In this document: piece after piece, positions 16,202 through 26,436 of the stretch
Numbering within the stretch: position 1 is the first letter of the stretch
Layout of the letters: each line of letters begins with the position of its first letter
Source of the DNA: Mycobacterium innocens
GTDB taxonomy: Bacteria; Actinomycetota; Actinomycetes; Mycobacteriales; Mycobacteriaceae
NCBI RefSeq assembly: GCF_900566055.1
Contig: NZ_UPHQ01000025.1
Coordinates: forward strand, 1-50,471
DNA length: 50,471 nt
Direction of reading: 5' to 3'
Made by a program: the position numbers and the translations under genes
The notes under the pieces: generated by a model
Told to the model about the DNA's origin: nothing
Database searches by the model: none
Seen by the model: the letters and a program-made list of their open reading frames with translations, nothing else

Positions 16202-19200
16202 GCGAACGGGATGGCCCAGCGGCGCCAAAACGCCCGCTTCTGCCGCGGCTGATCCGCCGTTTTGCGGTGCTGATCCTGTTGTTATGGCTGGGGCTCACCG
16301 CGATCGTCAATCTCGCCGTTCCGCAGCTGGAAGCGGTGGGAAAGGCCCACTCGGTATCGATGAGCCCCAGCGACGCGCCGTCGATCGAGGCGATAAGGCG
16401 CGTCGGCCAGGTATTCAAGGAGTTCGACTCCGATAATGCCGTGACCATTGTGCTGGAAAGCGATAAGCCACTCGGCGACGAGGCGCACCAATTTTACGGC
16501 GAGCTGATGAAAAGGCTTTCAGCTGATACCAAGCACGTCGCGCACATTCAGGACTTCTGGGGTGATCCGTTGACCGCCGGCGGATCGCAGAGCGCGGACG
16601 ACAAAGCCGCATATGTCGTGGTGTATCTCGTCGGTGACAACGAAACCGAAGCATACGCATCGGTGCATGCCGTCCGGCATATCGTGGACACCACACCGCC
16701 GCCGCGGGGGATCAAAGCCTACGTCACCGGTCCGTCGGCACTGAACGCTGATCAGGCCGAGGCCGGGGATAAAAGCATCGCCAAGGTCACCGCGATCACC
16801 AGCCTGGTGATCGCGGTGATGCTGCTTTTCATTTACCGCTCCGTGGTGACTGCGTTTCTCGTCTTGATCATGGTCGGGATTGACCTGGGGGCAATCCGGG
16901 GAACCATTGCCTTTCTCGCCGACCACAACGTGTTCAGTCTCTCCACCTTCGCAACCAATCTGCTGGTCCTATTGGCTATTGCGGCTACGACGGATTACGC
17001 GATATTCATGCTCGGTCGTTACCACGAAGCGCGCAACGCCGGCGAGGATCGCGAGACCGCCTTCTACACGATGTTCCATGGGACCGCCCACGTGATCTTG
17101 GGCTCCGGATTGACCATTGCCGGCGCTATGTATTGCCTCAGCTTCGCTCGGCTTCCGTATTTCAATACGCTCGGCCCGCCATGCGCGATAGGCATGCTCG
17201 TCGCGGTCTTCGCAGCCCTCACGCTTGGGCCCGCGGTGCTTGCCATCGGCAGTTTCTTCAAGCTGTTCGACCCCAAGCGGCGATTGAACACCCGCCGCTG
17301 GCGGCGCGTTGGGACGGCAATCGTCCGCTGGCCGGGGCCGGTTCTAGCCGCGACCTGCGTGATCGCGTTTATCGGTCTGCTGGCGTTGCCCAGCTACAAG
17401 ACCACATACGATCTGCGTAAGTTCATGCCGGCCAGCATGCCGTCCAACGTCGGGGATGCGGCGGCGGGCCGGCATTTTTCGCGGGCTCGGCTGAACCCCG
17501 AGGTGCTGATGGTCGAGACCGATCACGATATGCGCAATCCGGTGGACATGCTGGTGTTGGACAAGATTGCCAAAAACATTTACCACAGTCGCGGTATCGA
17601 ACAAGTCAAAGCGATTACCCGGCCGTTGGGAACAACCATCAAGCACACGTCGATACCGTTCATCATCAGCATGCAGGGTGTCTCGAACACCGAAAACATG
17701 CAGTTCATGAAGGCGCGCATCGACGACATGCTGGTGCAGGTACAGGCGATGGATGTCTCCATCGCCACCATGCACACCATGTACGAACTCATGGGTGCAG
17801 TCATCGACAATACCGTCGACATGGATCACCTCACCCACGACCTGTCGGATATCACGAACACATTGAGAGATCACATCGCGGATTTCGAGGACTTCTTCCG
17901 GCCGATCCGCAGCTACTTTTACTGGGACAAACACTGCTACGACATTCCCGTCTGCTGGTCCATCAGATCAATATTCGACATGATCGACAACGTCGACCAG
18001 ATGAGCGAGAAACTCGAATATCTGGTCACGGACATGGATATTCTGGTGAAACTCCTTCCGCAAATGCGGGCCCAGATTCCACCGATGATCAACACGATGA
18101 CGATCATGCGGGACATGCTGGTTGTCTGGCACGGGACGTTGCAGTCGTTCTATGACCAGTCCGACTCGGGTAGCAAGGATCCCGGCGCGATGGGTCGGGT
18201 GTTCGACGCCGCGCAAATCGATGATTCCTTCTATCTGCCGCAGTCGGCCTTCAAGAACCCCGACTTCCAGCGCGGCCTGAAGATGTTCCTGTCGCCGGAC
18301 GGCAAAGCGGCCCGTTTCATCATTGCCCTGGAGGGCGATCCCGCGACATCGGCCGGTATCGCCCGGGTCGAGCAGATCAAGGATGAGGCGCGGGAGGCCA
18401 TCAAAGGCACTCCGTTGCAGGGTGCCGCGATCTATCTGGGTGGTACCGCGGCGACGTTCCACGACATTCAGGAGGGCGCCACCTACGACCTGCTGATCGC
18501 CGGAGTGGCCGCGATCAGCCTGATCGTGATCATCATGATGCTCATCACCCGAAGTGTCGTCGCCGCGGCCGTCATCGTCGGGACGGTGCTGCTGTCGATG
18601 GGGTCCTCCTTCGGCCTGTCAGTGCTCGTATGGGAGGACATCCTCGGCATCGAGTTGTACTGGCTGGTATTGGCGATGTCGGTGATCCTGCTGCTGGCCG
18701 TGGGATCGGATTACAACCTGTTGCTGATCTCGCGGCTCAAAGAAGAAATCGGAGCCGGGCTCAATACCGGGATCATCCGCGCGATGGCCGGCACCGGCGG
18801 AGTGGTGACGGCCGCGGGCATGGTGTTCGCCGTGACCATGTCGCTCTTCGTGTTCAGCGATCTGCGGATTATCGGTCAGATCGGCACCACTATCGGGTTG
18901 GGCCTGTTGTTCGACACGTTGATCGTCCGCTCGTTCATGACACCGGCTATTGCCGCGTTGCTGGGACGCTGGTTCTGGTGGCCGCAGCGGGTACGGCCGC
19001 GTCCGGCGAGTCGGATGCTGCGGGCCTACGGGCCTCGCCGGCTGGTTCGCGCCCTGCTGCTCCCGCCGTCCAACGGCGCATCGGCAACCGGGGACCGGAG
19101 CGAGGGCGTCGGTCCCGGCGGAGCCCGATCAGCGATGTCGTCGCCGCACCCGACGGCATCCCGGCCTTTCGACGACGCCGACGATTCGGGCCCCGCCGGC

Positions 19201-19248
19201 CAACGCCACCGGCAAGCCCGGGACACCGACCCCGAACCCGCGCCCTGA
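16198..19248 (+). CDS. mmpL2: RND-family lipid transporter MmpL2
   Basis: A 1016-residue MmpL transporter with the usual twelve-segment plan: one helix after the N-terminus ([16 protein letters not shown]), a large exported loop to about residue 195, five helices, a second exported loop (about 400-750) and six more helices. The proton-relay Asp-Tyr pairs are present in [24 protein letters not shown] and [14 protein letters not shown]. The long Ala/Pro/Asp-rich cytoplasmic tail ends in DPEPAP. It exports a lipid or siderophore-like substrate with MmpS2; the substrate is unknown and no polyketide synthase adjoins it. The start is ATG 16198 inside the mmpS2 stop. Confidence 0.94.
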   Translation: MSERDGPAAPKRPLLPRLIRRFAVLILLLWLGLTAIVNLAVPQLEAVGKAHSVSMSPSDAPSIEAIRRVGQVFKEFDSDNAVTIVLESDKPLGDEAHQFYGELMKRLSADTKHVAHIQDFWGDPLTAGGSQSADDKAAYVVVYLVGDNETEAYASVHAVRHIVDTTPPPRGIKAYVTGPSALNADQAEAGDKSIAKVTAITSLVIAVMLLFIYRSVVTAFLVLIMVGIDLGAIRGTIAFLADHNVFSLSTFATNLLVLLAIAATTDYAIFMLGRYHEARNAGEDRETAFYTMFHGTAHVILGSGLTIAGAMYCLSFARLPYFNTLGPPCAIGMLVAVFAALTLGPAVLAIGSFFKLFDPKRRLNTRRWRRVGTAIVRWPGPVLAATCVIAFIGLLALPSYKTTYDLRKFMPASMPSNVGDAAAGRHFSRARLNPEVLMVETDHDMRNPVDMLVLDKIAKNIYHSRGIEQVKAITRPLGTTIKHTSIPFIISMQGVSNTENMQFMKARIDDMLVQVQAMDVSIATMHTMYELMGAVIDNTVDMDHLTHDLSDITNTLRDHIADFEDFFRPIRSYFYWDKHCYDIPVCWSIRSIFDMIDNVDQMSEKLEYLVTDMDILVKLLPQMRAQIPPMINTMTIMRDMLVVWHGTLQSFYDQSDSGSKDPGAMGRVFDAAQIDDSFYLPQSAFKNPDFQRGLKMFLSPDGKAARFIIALEGDPATSAGIARVEQIKDEAREAIKGTPLQGAAIYLGGTAATFHDIQEGATYDLLIAGVAAISLIVIIMMLITRSVVAAAVIVGTVLLSMGSSFGLSVLVWEDILGIELYWLVLAMSVILLLAVGSDYNLLLISRLKEEIGAGLNTGIIRAMAGTGGVVTAAGMVFAVTMSLFVFSDLRIIGQIGTTIGLGLLFDTLIVRSFMTPAIAALLGRWFWWPQRVRPRPASRMLRAYGPRRLVRALLLPPSNGASATGDRSEGVGPGGARSAMSSPHPTASRPFDDADDSGPAGQRHRQARDTDPEPAP

Positions 19249-19340
19249 CGGACCGCGCACCCGGAAGGCGCGCTCCGCCGTGCACTCGAGAACCCGACGA
19301 GCCCGCATCCCGCGGCACCGGGACTGCCACACTGGTGCCC

Positions 19341-19619
19341 ATGACGCCGTCAGCACCGCGGTCCGGGCGCCGGCGGGTGGAGCTGCTGACCCGCCGCGGC
19401 TGCGCGATCTGCCTGCGGGTACACGCGCAACTGGCTGAGCTGTCCCAGGAGCTGGGGTTCGAGTTGGTCAGCACCGACGTCGACGCCGCGGCCGCGGCCG
19501 GTAATACCGGCCTACGGGCCGAGTTCGGCGACCGGCTGCCGGTGATCTTGCTCGATGGCCGCGAACATAGTTACTGGGAAGTCGACGAAGCCCGGCTGCG
19601 CGCTGACCTGGCCGGCTGA
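19341..19619 (+). CDS. Glutaredoxin-like thiol-disulfide protein (Rv0508 homologue)
   Basis: A 92-residue thioredoxin-fold protein with the DUF836/glutaredoxin-like pattern: ELLTRRGCAICLRVHAQLAEL, where CAIC is the redox pair, DVDAAAAAGNTGLRAEFGDRLPVILLDGREH with the cis-Pro, and WEVDEARLRADL. It probably reduces or transfers disulfides in the cytoplasm with mycothiol or a related partner. It lies 92 bases after mmpL2 and 108 bases before hemA. GTG 19335 is an alternative start two codons upstream. Confidence 0.85.
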   Translation: MTPSAPRSGRRRVELLTRRGCAICLRVHAQLAELSQELGFELVSTDVDAAAAAGNTGLRAEFGDRLPVILLDGREHSYWEVDEARLRADLAG

Positions 19620-19727
19620 GAAGGCGCTGGCAGGCGCTCAATTATTTGGTAGCCCACCTGACAAGCGTCTACCGTAGAAAGCAGTTCACTTCTCAAGGCG
19701 CAAGGGAGCGGGCCAGGTGATGCTGCT

Positions 19728-21134
19728 GTGAGCATCCTGCTCTTCGGGGTTTCGCACCGCAGCGCGCCGGTTTCCGTTTTGGAACAACTCAGCATCGACG
19801 AGTCCGAGCAAGTCAAGATCGTCGACAAGGTTTTGCAATCACCGCTGGTCACCGAGGCCATGGTGCTGTCGACGTGCAACCGCGTCGAGGTGTATGCGGT
19901 GGTGGAGGCGTTTCACGGCGGCCTGTCGGTGATCGGCCAGGTGCTGTCCGAGCACTCCGGCATGTCGATGGGTGACCTGACCAAACACGCCTATGTCCGC
20001 TACAGCGAGGCCGCGGTCGAGCACCTGTTCGCGGTGGCCAGCGGCCTGGATTCGGCCGTGATCGGCGAGCAGCAGGTGCTGGGCCAGGTCCGCCGCTCGT
20101 ATGCCGCCGCGGAGGCCAACCGCACCGTCGGCCGGGTGTTGCACGAACTGGCCCAGCGGGCGCTGTCGGTGGGCAAGCGGGTGCATTCCGAAACCGGAAT
20201 CGACGCTGCCGGTGCTTCCGTGGTGTCGGTCGCCCTGGGCATCGCCGAACGACACCTGGGCGGGCTGGAGGCCAAGACCGCCGTGCTGGTCGGCGCCGGG
20301 GCGATGGGTGCGCTGTCGGCCGCACACCTGACTCGGGCCGGTATCGGGCGGATCCGTGTACTCAACCGCTCGTTGCCGCGGGCGCAGCGGCTGGCGGGCA
20401 AGGTCCGCGGAGCGGGCGTGCCGGCCGAGGTGATGAGACTCGACCGCCTGGCCGAGGCGCTGTCCGATGCCGACGTGGTGGTCAGCTGCACCGGAGCGGT
20501 GAGTTCGGTGGTTTCGCTGGCCGACGTGCACCACGCGCTGGTCTACGCCCGCCGAGACGAAGAGACGCAGCCGCTGGTCATCTGCGATCTGGGGATGCCC
20601 CGCGACGTCGATCCGGCGGTAGCCGGCCTGCCGGGCGTCTGGGTCGTCGACGTGGACCGCGTCCAACACGAGCCGTCGGCCCACGCCACGGCGGCCGACG
20701 TCGACGCCGCCCGCCACATCGTCGCCGCCGAAGTTGCCGCCTACCTGGTAGGGCAGCGGATGGCCGAGGTAACCCCGACGGTCACTGCGTTGCGCCAACG
20801 GGCCGCTGATGTGGTGGAGGCGGAGTTGCTGCGCCTGGAGAACCGGCTACCCGGGTTGGAGCGCGCCGAGCGTGACGAGGTGGCCCGCACGGTGCGGCGG
20901 GTGGTGGACAAATTGCTGCACGCGCCCACGGTGCGGATCAAGCAACTGGCCAGCGCTCCCGGCGGCGACAGCTACGCCGAGGCGCTGCGCGAGCTTTTCG
21001 AACTCGATCAGACGGCCATAAGCTCCGTAGCTGCCGTCGCCACCGCAGCCGAACTGCCAACGGTGTCCAGCGGATTCGACGCGGGCATGCACCCCGGTGA
21101 CCTGCCGCGCGACCGGAACCCGTTTGGCGAGTAG
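19728..21134 (+). CDS. hemA: Glutamyl-tRNA reductase
   Basis: A 468-residue HemA, the first committed step of tetrapyrrole synthesis by the C5 pathway (glutamyl-tRNA to glutamate-1-semialdehyde with NADPH). The catalytic Cys50 lies in [14 protein letters not shown], the family signature [24 protein letters not shown] is complete, and the Rossmann motif is [16 protein letters not shown]. The C-terminal dimerisation region has [28 protein letters not shown]. The GTG start overlaps the stop of a three-codon ORF (ATG 19720), which could couple initiation. It heads the hemA-hemC-hemD-hemB run. Confidence 0.96.
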   Translation: MSILLFGVSHRSAPVSVLEQLSIDESEQVKIVDKVLQSPLVTEAMVLSTCNRVEVYAVVEAFHGGLSVIGQVLSEHSGMSMGDLTKHAYVRYSEAAVEHLFAVASGLDSAVIGEQQVLGQVRRSYAAAEANRTVGRVLHELAQRALSVGKRVHSETGIDAAGASVVSVALGIAERHLGGLEAKTAVLVGAGAMGALSAAHLTRAGIGRIRVLNRSLPRAQRLAGKVRGAGVPAEVMRLDRLAEALSDADVVVSCTGAVSSVVSLADVHHALVYARRDEETQPLVICDLGMPRDVDPAVAGLPGVWVVDVDRVQHEPSAHATAADVDAARHIVAAEVAAYLVGQRMAEVTPTVTALRQRAADVVEAELLRLENRLPGLERAERDEVARTVRRVVDKLLHAPTVRIKQLASAPGGDSYAEALRELFELDQTAISSVAAVATAAELPTVSSGFDAGMHPGDLPRDRNPFGE

Positions 21135-21147
21135 CTGATTGTCACAC

Positions 21148-22101
21148 GTGATCCGGATAGGTACCCGGGGCAGTCTGCTGGCCACCACCCAGGCCGCGAC
21201 GGTCAGAGACGCGCTCATCGCCAACGGCCACCCGGCCGAGTTGGTGACCATCAGCACCGCCGGCGACCGGTCGTCAGCGCCGATCGAGACGCTCGGGGTG
21301 GGCGTCTTCACCACCGCGTTGCGTGAGGCCATCGAAGACGGTCGCGTCGACGCGGCCGTGCACTCGCACAAGGATTTGCCCACCGCCGAAGATCGGCGGT
21401 TCACGATCGCGGCGATACCGCCGCGCAACGATCCCCGCGATGCGGTGGTGGCCCGCGACGGGCTGGTGCTGGGGGAGTTGCCGGCCGGATCGCTGGTCGG
21501 CACCTCCTCCCCGCGGCGGGCCGCACAGCTTAGAGCATTGGGTCTCGGTTTGGAAATCCGCCCCCTAAGAGGCAACCTAGATACCAGGTTGAACAGGGTA
21601 AGCAGTGGTGATCTTGACGCCATCGTGGTGGCCCGGGCAGGTCTGGCCCGGCTGGGCCGCCTCGATGATGTCACCGAGACGTTGGAGCCCGTGCAGATGT
21701 TGCCAGCGCCGGCGCAAGGTGCGCTCGCTGTCGAATGCCGGGCAGCTGACCACCGGTTGGCGGCAGTGCTGGCGGAGCTGGACGATGCCGACACGCGGGC
21801 GGCGGTCACCGCGGAACGAGCCCTGCTGGCCGAACTGGAGGCCGGTTGCTCGGCACCGGTGGGCGCGATCGCCGAGGTGGTCGAGTCCATCGATGAGGAG
21901 GGGCGGGTCTTCGAAGAGCTGTCGCTGCGCGGCTGCGTGGCGGCGCTGGACGGATCCGACGTGATCCGCGCGTCCGGCGTCGGCACCTCCGGTCGGGCAC
22001 GGGAGCTGGGGCTCTCGGTTGCGGCGGAGCTGTTCGAACTGGGTGCTCGAAAACTGATGTGGGGAGCGCGGCACGACCCGCGCAAGGAAAAATTTGAGTG
22101 A
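21148..22101 (+). CDS. hemC: Porphobilinogen deaminase (hydroxymethylbilane synthase)
   Basis: A 317-residue HemC that joins four porphobilinogens into hydroxymethylbilane. It opens with [15 protein letters not shown], has the [11 protein letters not shown] active-site block with the catalytic Asp, [26 protein letters not shown] with the substrate-binding arginines, [13 protein letters not shown], and the dipyrromethane-cofactor Cys in [14 protein letters not shown] 21148 was chosen because relatives start [12 protein letters not shown] 21139 would add three residues. The gap from hemA is 13 bases. It overlaps the extended reading frame of hemD slightly. Confidence 0.95.
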   Translation: MIRIGTRGSLLATTQAATVRDALIANGHPAELVTISTAGDRSSAPIETLGVGVFTTALREAIEDGRVDAAVHSHKDLPTAEDRRFTIAAIPPRNDPRDAVVARDGLVLGELPAGSLVGTSSPRRAAQLRALGLGLEIRPLRGNLDTRLNRVSSGDLDAIVVARAGLARLGRLDDVTETLEPVQMLPAPAQGALAVECRAADHRLAAVLAELDDADTRAAVTAERALLAELEAGCSAPVGAIAEVVESIDEEGRVFEELSLRGCVAALDGSDVIRASGVGTSGRARELGLSVAAELFELGARKLMWGARHDPRKEKFE

Positions 22102-22114
22102 CGTGGGAGCGACA

Positions 22115-23788
22115 ATGATGACGCGAGGGCGTAAGCCGACTCCGGGCCGCATCACTTTCGTGGGTTCTGGTCCCGGCGACCCGGGTCTGCTGACCACCCG
22201 GGCTGCCGCGGTGTTGGCCAACGCCGCTCTGGTGTTCACCGACCCCGACGTACCCGAGCCGGTGCTGGCGCTGATCGGCAAGGACCTGCCACCGGTATCC
22301 GGGCCGGCGCCGGCTACCGCACATGCGGGGGAGAACGTCGGCGTGGCTGCGGGAGAGCCCGCCCAGAGCGCCCCGGCGGTGGTCTCGAGCGGCCCCGACA
22401 TCCGCCCGGCGCTGGGCGAACCCGCCGACGTGGCCAAGACGCTGACAGCCGAGGCCCGTTCGGGTGCCGATGTGGTGCGGCTGGTGGCCGGCGACCCGCT
22501 GTCGGTGGACGCGGTGATCACCGAGGTGAACGCCGTGGCACGCACCCACCTGCACTTCGAGGTCGTGCCCGGGCTGGCCGCCACCAGCGCGGTCCCGACC
22601 TATGCCGGGCTGCCGCTGGGCTCCTCGCACACGGTGGCCGACGTGCGCGGCGAACTCGATGACACCGACTGGGACGCGCTGGCCGCCGCCCCCGGACCGC
22701 TGATCCTGCAGGCGACCGCGTCGCATCTGGCCGACGCCGCACGCACCCTGCTCGACCACGAGCTGGCCGACACGACACCGTGCGTCGTCACCGCGCACGG
22801 CACCACCTGCCAGCAGCGCTCCGTCGAAACCACGCTGCAGGGACTGACCGATCCGGCCATCCTGGGCGGCGCCGACCCCGCTGGCCCGTTCGCCGGCCCG
22901 CTGGTGGTGACCATCGGCAAGACCGTGAGCAACCGGGGCAAGCTGAACTGGTGGGAGAGCCGGGCGCTGTACGGCTGGACGGTGCTGGTGCCCCGCACCA
23001 AGGACCAGGCCGGCGAGATGAGCGAGCGGTTGACGTCCTACGGAGCGCTGCCGGTCGAGGTGCCGACCATTGCCGTCGAACCGCCGCGCAGCCCCGCGCA
23101 GATGGAACGCGCCGTCAAGGGACTGGTCGATGGCCGGTTTCAATGGGTGGTGTTCACCTCGACCAACGCGGTGCGGGCCGTCTGGGAGAAGTTCGGCGAA
23201 TTCGGTCTGGATGCGCGGGCGTTCTCCGGGGTCAAGATCGCTTGTGTCGGCGAGTCAACCGCCGACCGGGTTCGCGCCTTCGGGATCAGCCCTGAGCTGG
23301 TGCCGTCCGGCGAGCAGTCGTCGATGGGTCTGCTCGACGAATTCCCGCCGTATGACAGCGTTTTCGACCCGGTCAACCGGGTCCTGCTGCCACGCGCCGA
23401 CATCGCCACCGAAACGCTGGCCGAGGGGCTGCGCGAACGTGGCTGGGAAATCGAGGACGTCACCGCCTACCGGACCGTGCGGGCCGCGCCGCCGCCGGCG
23501 GCCACCCGCGAAATGATCAAGACGGGCGGTTTCGACGCGGTGTGCTTCACCTCGAGCTCAACCGTGCGCAACCTGGTCGGCATTGCCGGCAAGCCGCACG
23601 CACGCACCATCATCGCCTGTATCGGCCCCAAGACCGCCGAGACCGCCGCAGAATTCGGGCTTCGGGTGGATGTCCAGCCGGAGAGCGCCGCGGTGGGTCC
23701 GCTGGTCGACGCCCTGGCCGAACATGCCGCCCGATTGCGCGCCGAGGGTGCGCTGCCGCCGCCGCGCAAGAAGAGCCGCAGGCGCTAG
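22115..23788 (+). CDS. hemD: Bifunctional uroporphyrinogen-III C-methyltransferase/synthase
   Basis: A 557-residue two-domain protein as in other mycobacteria. Residues 1-250 are a CobA/SUMT-like methyltransferase domain (GRITFVGSGPGDPGLLTTRAA, RLVAGDPLSVDAV, VPGLAATSAVPTYAGLPLG, VTAHGTTCQQRSVETTL), with a variable Pro/Ala linker after residue 60. The rest is uroporphyrinogen-III synthase (GWTVLVPRTKDQAGEMSERLTSYGA, VVFTSTNAVRAVWEKF, CFTSSSTVRNLVG, ACIGPKTAETAAEFG). It supplies uroporphyrinogen III and perhaps precorrin-2. ATG 22115 was chosen for the GTGGGAG ribosome-binding site; TTG 22094, inside hemC, is an alternative. Confidence 0.93.
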   Translation: MMTRGRKPTPGRITFVGSGPGDPGLLTTRAAAVLANAALVFTDPDVPEPVLALIGKDLPPVSGPAPATAHAGENVGVAAGEPAQSAPAVVSSGPDIRPALGEPADVAKTLTAEARSGADVVRLVAGDPLSVDAVITEVNAVARTHLHFEVVPGLAATSAVPTYAGLPLGSSHTVADVRGELDDTDWDALAAAPGPLILQATASHLADAARTLLDHELADTTPCVVTAHGTTCQQRSVETTLQGLTDPAILGGADPAGPFAGPLVVTIGKTVSNRGKLNWWESRALYGWTVLVPRTKDQAGEMSERLTSYGALPVEVPTIAVEPPRSPAQMERAVKGLVDGRFQWVVFTSTNAVRAVWEKFGEFGLDARAFSGVKIACVGESTADRVRAFGISPELVPSGEQSSMGLLDEFPPYDSVFDPVNRVLLPRADIATETLAEGLRERGWEIEDVTAYRTVRAAPPPAATREMIKTGGFDAVCFTSSSTVRNLVGIAGKPHARTIIACIGPKTAETAAEFGLRVDVQPESAAVGPLVDALAEHAARLRAEGALPPPRKKSRRR

Positions 23789-23807
23789 TGGCCGCGGGTC
23801 GCCGCGC

Positions 23808-24788
23808 ATGAGCTCCCAGCGGCAGCGGCCACGCCGGCTCCGCTCAACCCCCGCGATGCGTCGTTTGGTGGCGCAAACCTCCTTGGAGCCAAGGCATTTG
23901 GTGCTACCGATGTTCGTCGCCGACGGTATCGACGAACCGCGGCCCATCCGTTCTATGCCGGGTGTGGTGCAGCACACCCGTGATTCGGCGCGCAGCGCCG
24001 CCGCCGACGCGGTCGCCGCCGGAGTGGGCGGGCTGATGCTGTTCGGCGTACCCCAGGACGAGGCGAAGGACGCGATCGGTTCGGCTGGCACCGACCCGGA
24101 TGGCGTCCTCAACGTCGCGCTTCGGGACCTGGCCAAGGACCTCGGCGACGCGACGGTGTTGATGGCCGACACCTGCTTGGACGAGTTCACCGACCACGGG
24201 CACTGCGGTGTCCTCGACGAGCGCGGCCGGGTCGATAACGACGCAACCGTGGCCCGCTACGTTGAATTGGCTGTGGCACAAGCAGCCTCGGGTGCCCACG
24301 TGGTCGGTCCGAGTGGGATGATGGACGGCCAGGTGGGCGCAATCCGCGACGGCCTGGACGCCGCCGGTTACACCGACGTGGTGATCCTGGCCTACGCCGC
24401 GAAGTTCGCCTCGGCGTTCTACGGCCCCTTCCGCGAGGCGGTGAGCTGCAGCCTGTCCGGCGACCGGCGCAGCTACCAGCAGGAGCCGGGCAACGCGCGG
24501 GAGGCGCTGCGCGAAATCGACTTGGATCTGCAGGAGGGCGCCGACATCGTGATGGTCAAACCGGCGATGGGGTACCTGGACATAGTGTCTGCGGCGGCCG
24601 CCAATTCGCCGGTGCCGGTGGCCGCCTACCAGGTCTCGGGGGAGTACGCGATGATTTGCGCGGCCGCGGCTCACAACTGGATCGACGAGCGGGCCGCCGC
24701 GCTGGAGTCGTTGACCAGCATCCGGCGCGCCGGGGCCGATATCGTGCTCACCTACTGGGCCGCCCATGCGGCGGGTTGGCTTTCGTGA
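23808..24788 (+). CDS. hemB: Delta-aminolevulinic acid dehydratase (porphobilinogen synthase)
   Basis: A 326-residue HemB that condenses two 5-aminolevulinates to porphobilinogen. Schiff-base lysines are in ILAYAAKFASAFYGPFREA and DIVMVKPAMGYLDIV. The metal-site segment reads ADTCLDEFTDHGHCG: the first and last Cys of the classic three-Cys zinc site remain, but the middle one is Asp, so the active-site metal may be Mg or a weaker Zn. ATG 23808 starts 19 bases after hemD. The stop overlaps a GTG of the next frame. Confidence 0.95.
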   Translation: MSSQRQRPRRLRSTPAMRRLVAQTSLEPRHLVLPMFVADGIDEPRPIRSMPGVVQHTRDSARSAAADAVAAGVGGLMLFGVPQDEAKDAIGSAGTDPDGVLNVALRDLAKDLGDATVLMADTCLDEFTDHGHCGVLDERGRVDNDATVARYVELAVAQAASGAHVVGPSGMMDGQVGAIRDGLDAAGYTDVVILAYAAKFASAFYGPFREAVSCSLSGDRRSYQQEPGNAREALREIDLDLQEGADIVMVKPAMGYLDIVSAAAANSPVPVAAYQVSGEYAMICAAAAHNWIDERAAALESLTSIRRAGADIVLTYWAAHAAGWLS

Positions 24789-24799
24789 CGGAGGCTTCC

Positions 24800-25339
24800 A
24801 TGACATCAGCGGGGGACACCAAATCCAAGCCATTGTTCTACGAACCCGGCGCCAGCTGGTATTGGCTGTTGGCCGGTCCGATCGCGGCGGTGTCGATGAT
24901 TTTGATCGAAATGTCCGGCGGCGGCGGGGTTGGGCTGGTGACTCCGGCGATTTTCCTGGTGATGGTATCGGTGTTCGTGGCGGTGCAAGTGAAGGCGGCG
25001 CGCATCCACACCTCCGTGGAGCTCACCGAAGACGCGTTGCGGCAGGGCACCGAGACCATCCTGGTGTCCGAGATCGTGAAGGTGTTTCCCGAGCCGGAGA
25101 ATTCGGAGGCATCGGGCAAGCCGTTGGCCAAGTGGCAGTCGGCGCGGGCGCTCGGCGAACTGGTCGGCGTGCCGCGGGGCCGGGTGGGCATCGGTCTGAA
25201 GCTCACCGGGGGCCGCACCGCCCAAGCCTGGGCGCGTCGGCATCGTCACCTGCGGGCTGCGCTGACTCCACTGGTCACCGAGCGCGTCGAGCCCGTCCAG
25301 GTGGACGTCGACGACGACGACACCGAGCCGACGCGATGA
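24800..25339 (+). CDS. Small membrane protein with PH-like domain (Rv0513 homologue)
   Basis: A 179-residue protein with two adjacent membrane helices near the N-terminus (YWLLAGPIAAVSMILIEM and GLVTPAIFLVMVSVFVAVQV). A soluble part follows, resembling the DUF3093/bacterial PH-like proteins of actinobacteria: HTSVELTEDALRQGTETILVSEIVKVFPEPE, then KWQSARALGELVGVPRGRVGIGLKL. The acidic tail ends DVDDDDTEPTR. ATG 24800 has a strong GGAGG seven bases upstream; GTG 24785 inside the hemB stop is a weaker option. The function is unknown; it is carried with the heme genes and overlaps the next gene by four bases. Confidence 0.85.
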   Translation: MTSAGDTKSKPLFYEPGASWYWLLAGPIAAVSMILIEMSGGGGVGLVTPAIFLVMVSVFVAVQVKAARIHTSVELTEDALRQGTETILVSEIVKVFPEPENSEASGKPLAKWQSARALGELVGVPRGRVGIGLKLTGGRTAQAWARRHRHLRAALTPLVTERVEPVQVDVDDDDTEPTR

Positions 25340-25620
25340 CCGCCCGTCACCGGGCGGTGGCAGAGCTGGCCGTGGCCTTGGTCGCGGCGGTGGCCACCGC
25401 GGCAAGCTGGCTGCACACCCGCTCGACGGTGGCCGTCGGACCGGTTGCCGACGGGCAACCGGTCACCGTGTCGGTGGTCTATCACCCGCAGCTGTTGGTG
25501 CTGACGTTGTTGCTGGCGACGGTCGCCGGAATTCTCGCGGTGGTGGGGACGGTCAGGTTGCGGCGCAGCGTCCGGCCAGCTCCGATCAAGGGCCCCGTCG
25601 ACACCTCCGCCGGCGACTAA
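25336..25620 (+). CDS. Small two-helix membrane protein (Rv0514 homologue)
   Basis: A 94-residue protein starting at ATG 25336, overlapping the previous stop (ATGA). It has two membrane helices, [20 protein letters not shown] and LLVLTLLLATVAGILAVVGTV, joined by a short exported loop with Val/Gly repeats (STVAVGPVADGQPVTVSVVYHP). No known domain or catalytic residues are visible. Conservation of position next to the Rv0513 homologue suggests the two work together in the membrane. It ends tail to tail with the STAS gene, their stop codons overlapping in CTAA. Confidence 0.85.
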   Translation: MTARHRAVAELAVALVAAVATAASWLHTRSTVAVGPVADGQPVTVSVVYHPQLLVLTLLLATVAGILAVVGTVRLRRSVRPAPIKGPVDTSAGD

Positions 25621-26066
25621 GCCGTCTTCTTGATCAGCGGCAGGACCAGCTGACGGCGGCTGACGATGGCGTCGGCCAGGTCGCGAAGCGCCTCGTGGAC
25701 GGAGCCGGTGAGCGGAAACGGTGCATCGGCGCGGTTGTCACCGAGCAGTTGGCGGACGGCCGGGCCTGCGACCAGTGACCACTGCACACCGGCGGCATGG
25801 CAGTTCTCGTCGAGCGTCTGCAACAGTGAGATGCCGGCCGCGGAGAAGTAGCTGACGCCGCTCAGGTCGAGGACCACCGGGTGATCCTCGAGGATGAATC
25901 GCCGAAGGTACTTGCTGACCTCATCGATATTGACGGCGTCGATGTCTCCAAGGATGGTCAGCACCGTCGCCAGGTGACGACAGTGCGCCCGAATCTGCGC
26001 TCCGGCGCAGTCGTAAGTCCAGTTTCCCCGTCCACCCGTCGGATCAGCGACGTCGGCGATAGTCAT
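25617..26066 (-). CDS. STAS-domain anti-anti-sigma factor (Rv0516c homologue)
   Basis: A 149-residue single STAS-domain protein. The diagnostic segment is VVLDLSGVSYFSAAGISLLQTLDE, where the Ser in FSAAG is the usual phospho-acceptor. HLATVLTILGDIDAVNIDEVSKYLRRF precedes it. M. tuberculosis Rv0516c is an anti-sigma-factor antagonist phosphorylated by PknD in osmotic signalling, so a similar switch is likely. ATG 26066 has a GGGAGTGAGG ribosome-binding site; a TTG at 26114 would add 16 residues with no homology. In M. tuberculosis a REP13E12 gene (Rv0515) separates it from Rv0514; here it is absent. Confidence 0.9.
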   Translation of the reverse strand: MTIADVADPTGGRGNWTYDCAGAQIRAHCRHLATVLTILGDIDAVNIDEVSKYLRRFILEDHPVVLDLSGVSYFSAAGISLLQTLDENCHAAGVQWSLVAGPAVRQLLGDNRADAPFPLTGSVHEALRDLADAIVSRRQLVLPLIKKTA

Positions 26067-26436
26067 GAGTGGCCTCACTCCCGGTGGCAGTCTGTGCCCA
26101 ACGCTAACCCGCAAACCTAAGGAGACCGAAAGCCGCGTCTAACTCTTTGCTAAGAGCGATTTTCGCGGCAGTTGCCGAGCCTCCAGCAACGTCGGTCGCA
26201 GCGGGGCGGCGATTTCCCACGGCAACCTCCCAGGATGCGCCGGTGCCGTCGGTACCGTCTCGCTGTTAGGCTGCCATGGCTGCCCATCGCCAGTCGGCGG
26301 GCTGGAGAACAGGCGGGTCGCCCGCTTCGCCGAAGCAGCAGGCGAACGCCCGACGACAATGCGCGCCACGTAGCGGGGTGGGACACCGGCGCCACCCGTC
26401 CGTCGAGGAGCTCGCGAGGCAGGGCCGCGCAATCAG
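26067..26436. other. Divergent intergenic region between the STAS gene and the acyltransferase gene
   Basis: 370 bases that should hold two divergent promoters. A 54-codon open frame runs from ATG 26276 to TGA 26440, overlapping the acyltransferase ATG (ATGA), but its composition is not convincingly coding and TAGGCT at 26267-26272 is too close to its ATG for a leaderless start. No terminator, repeat or RNA gene is evident. Confidence 0.4.
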
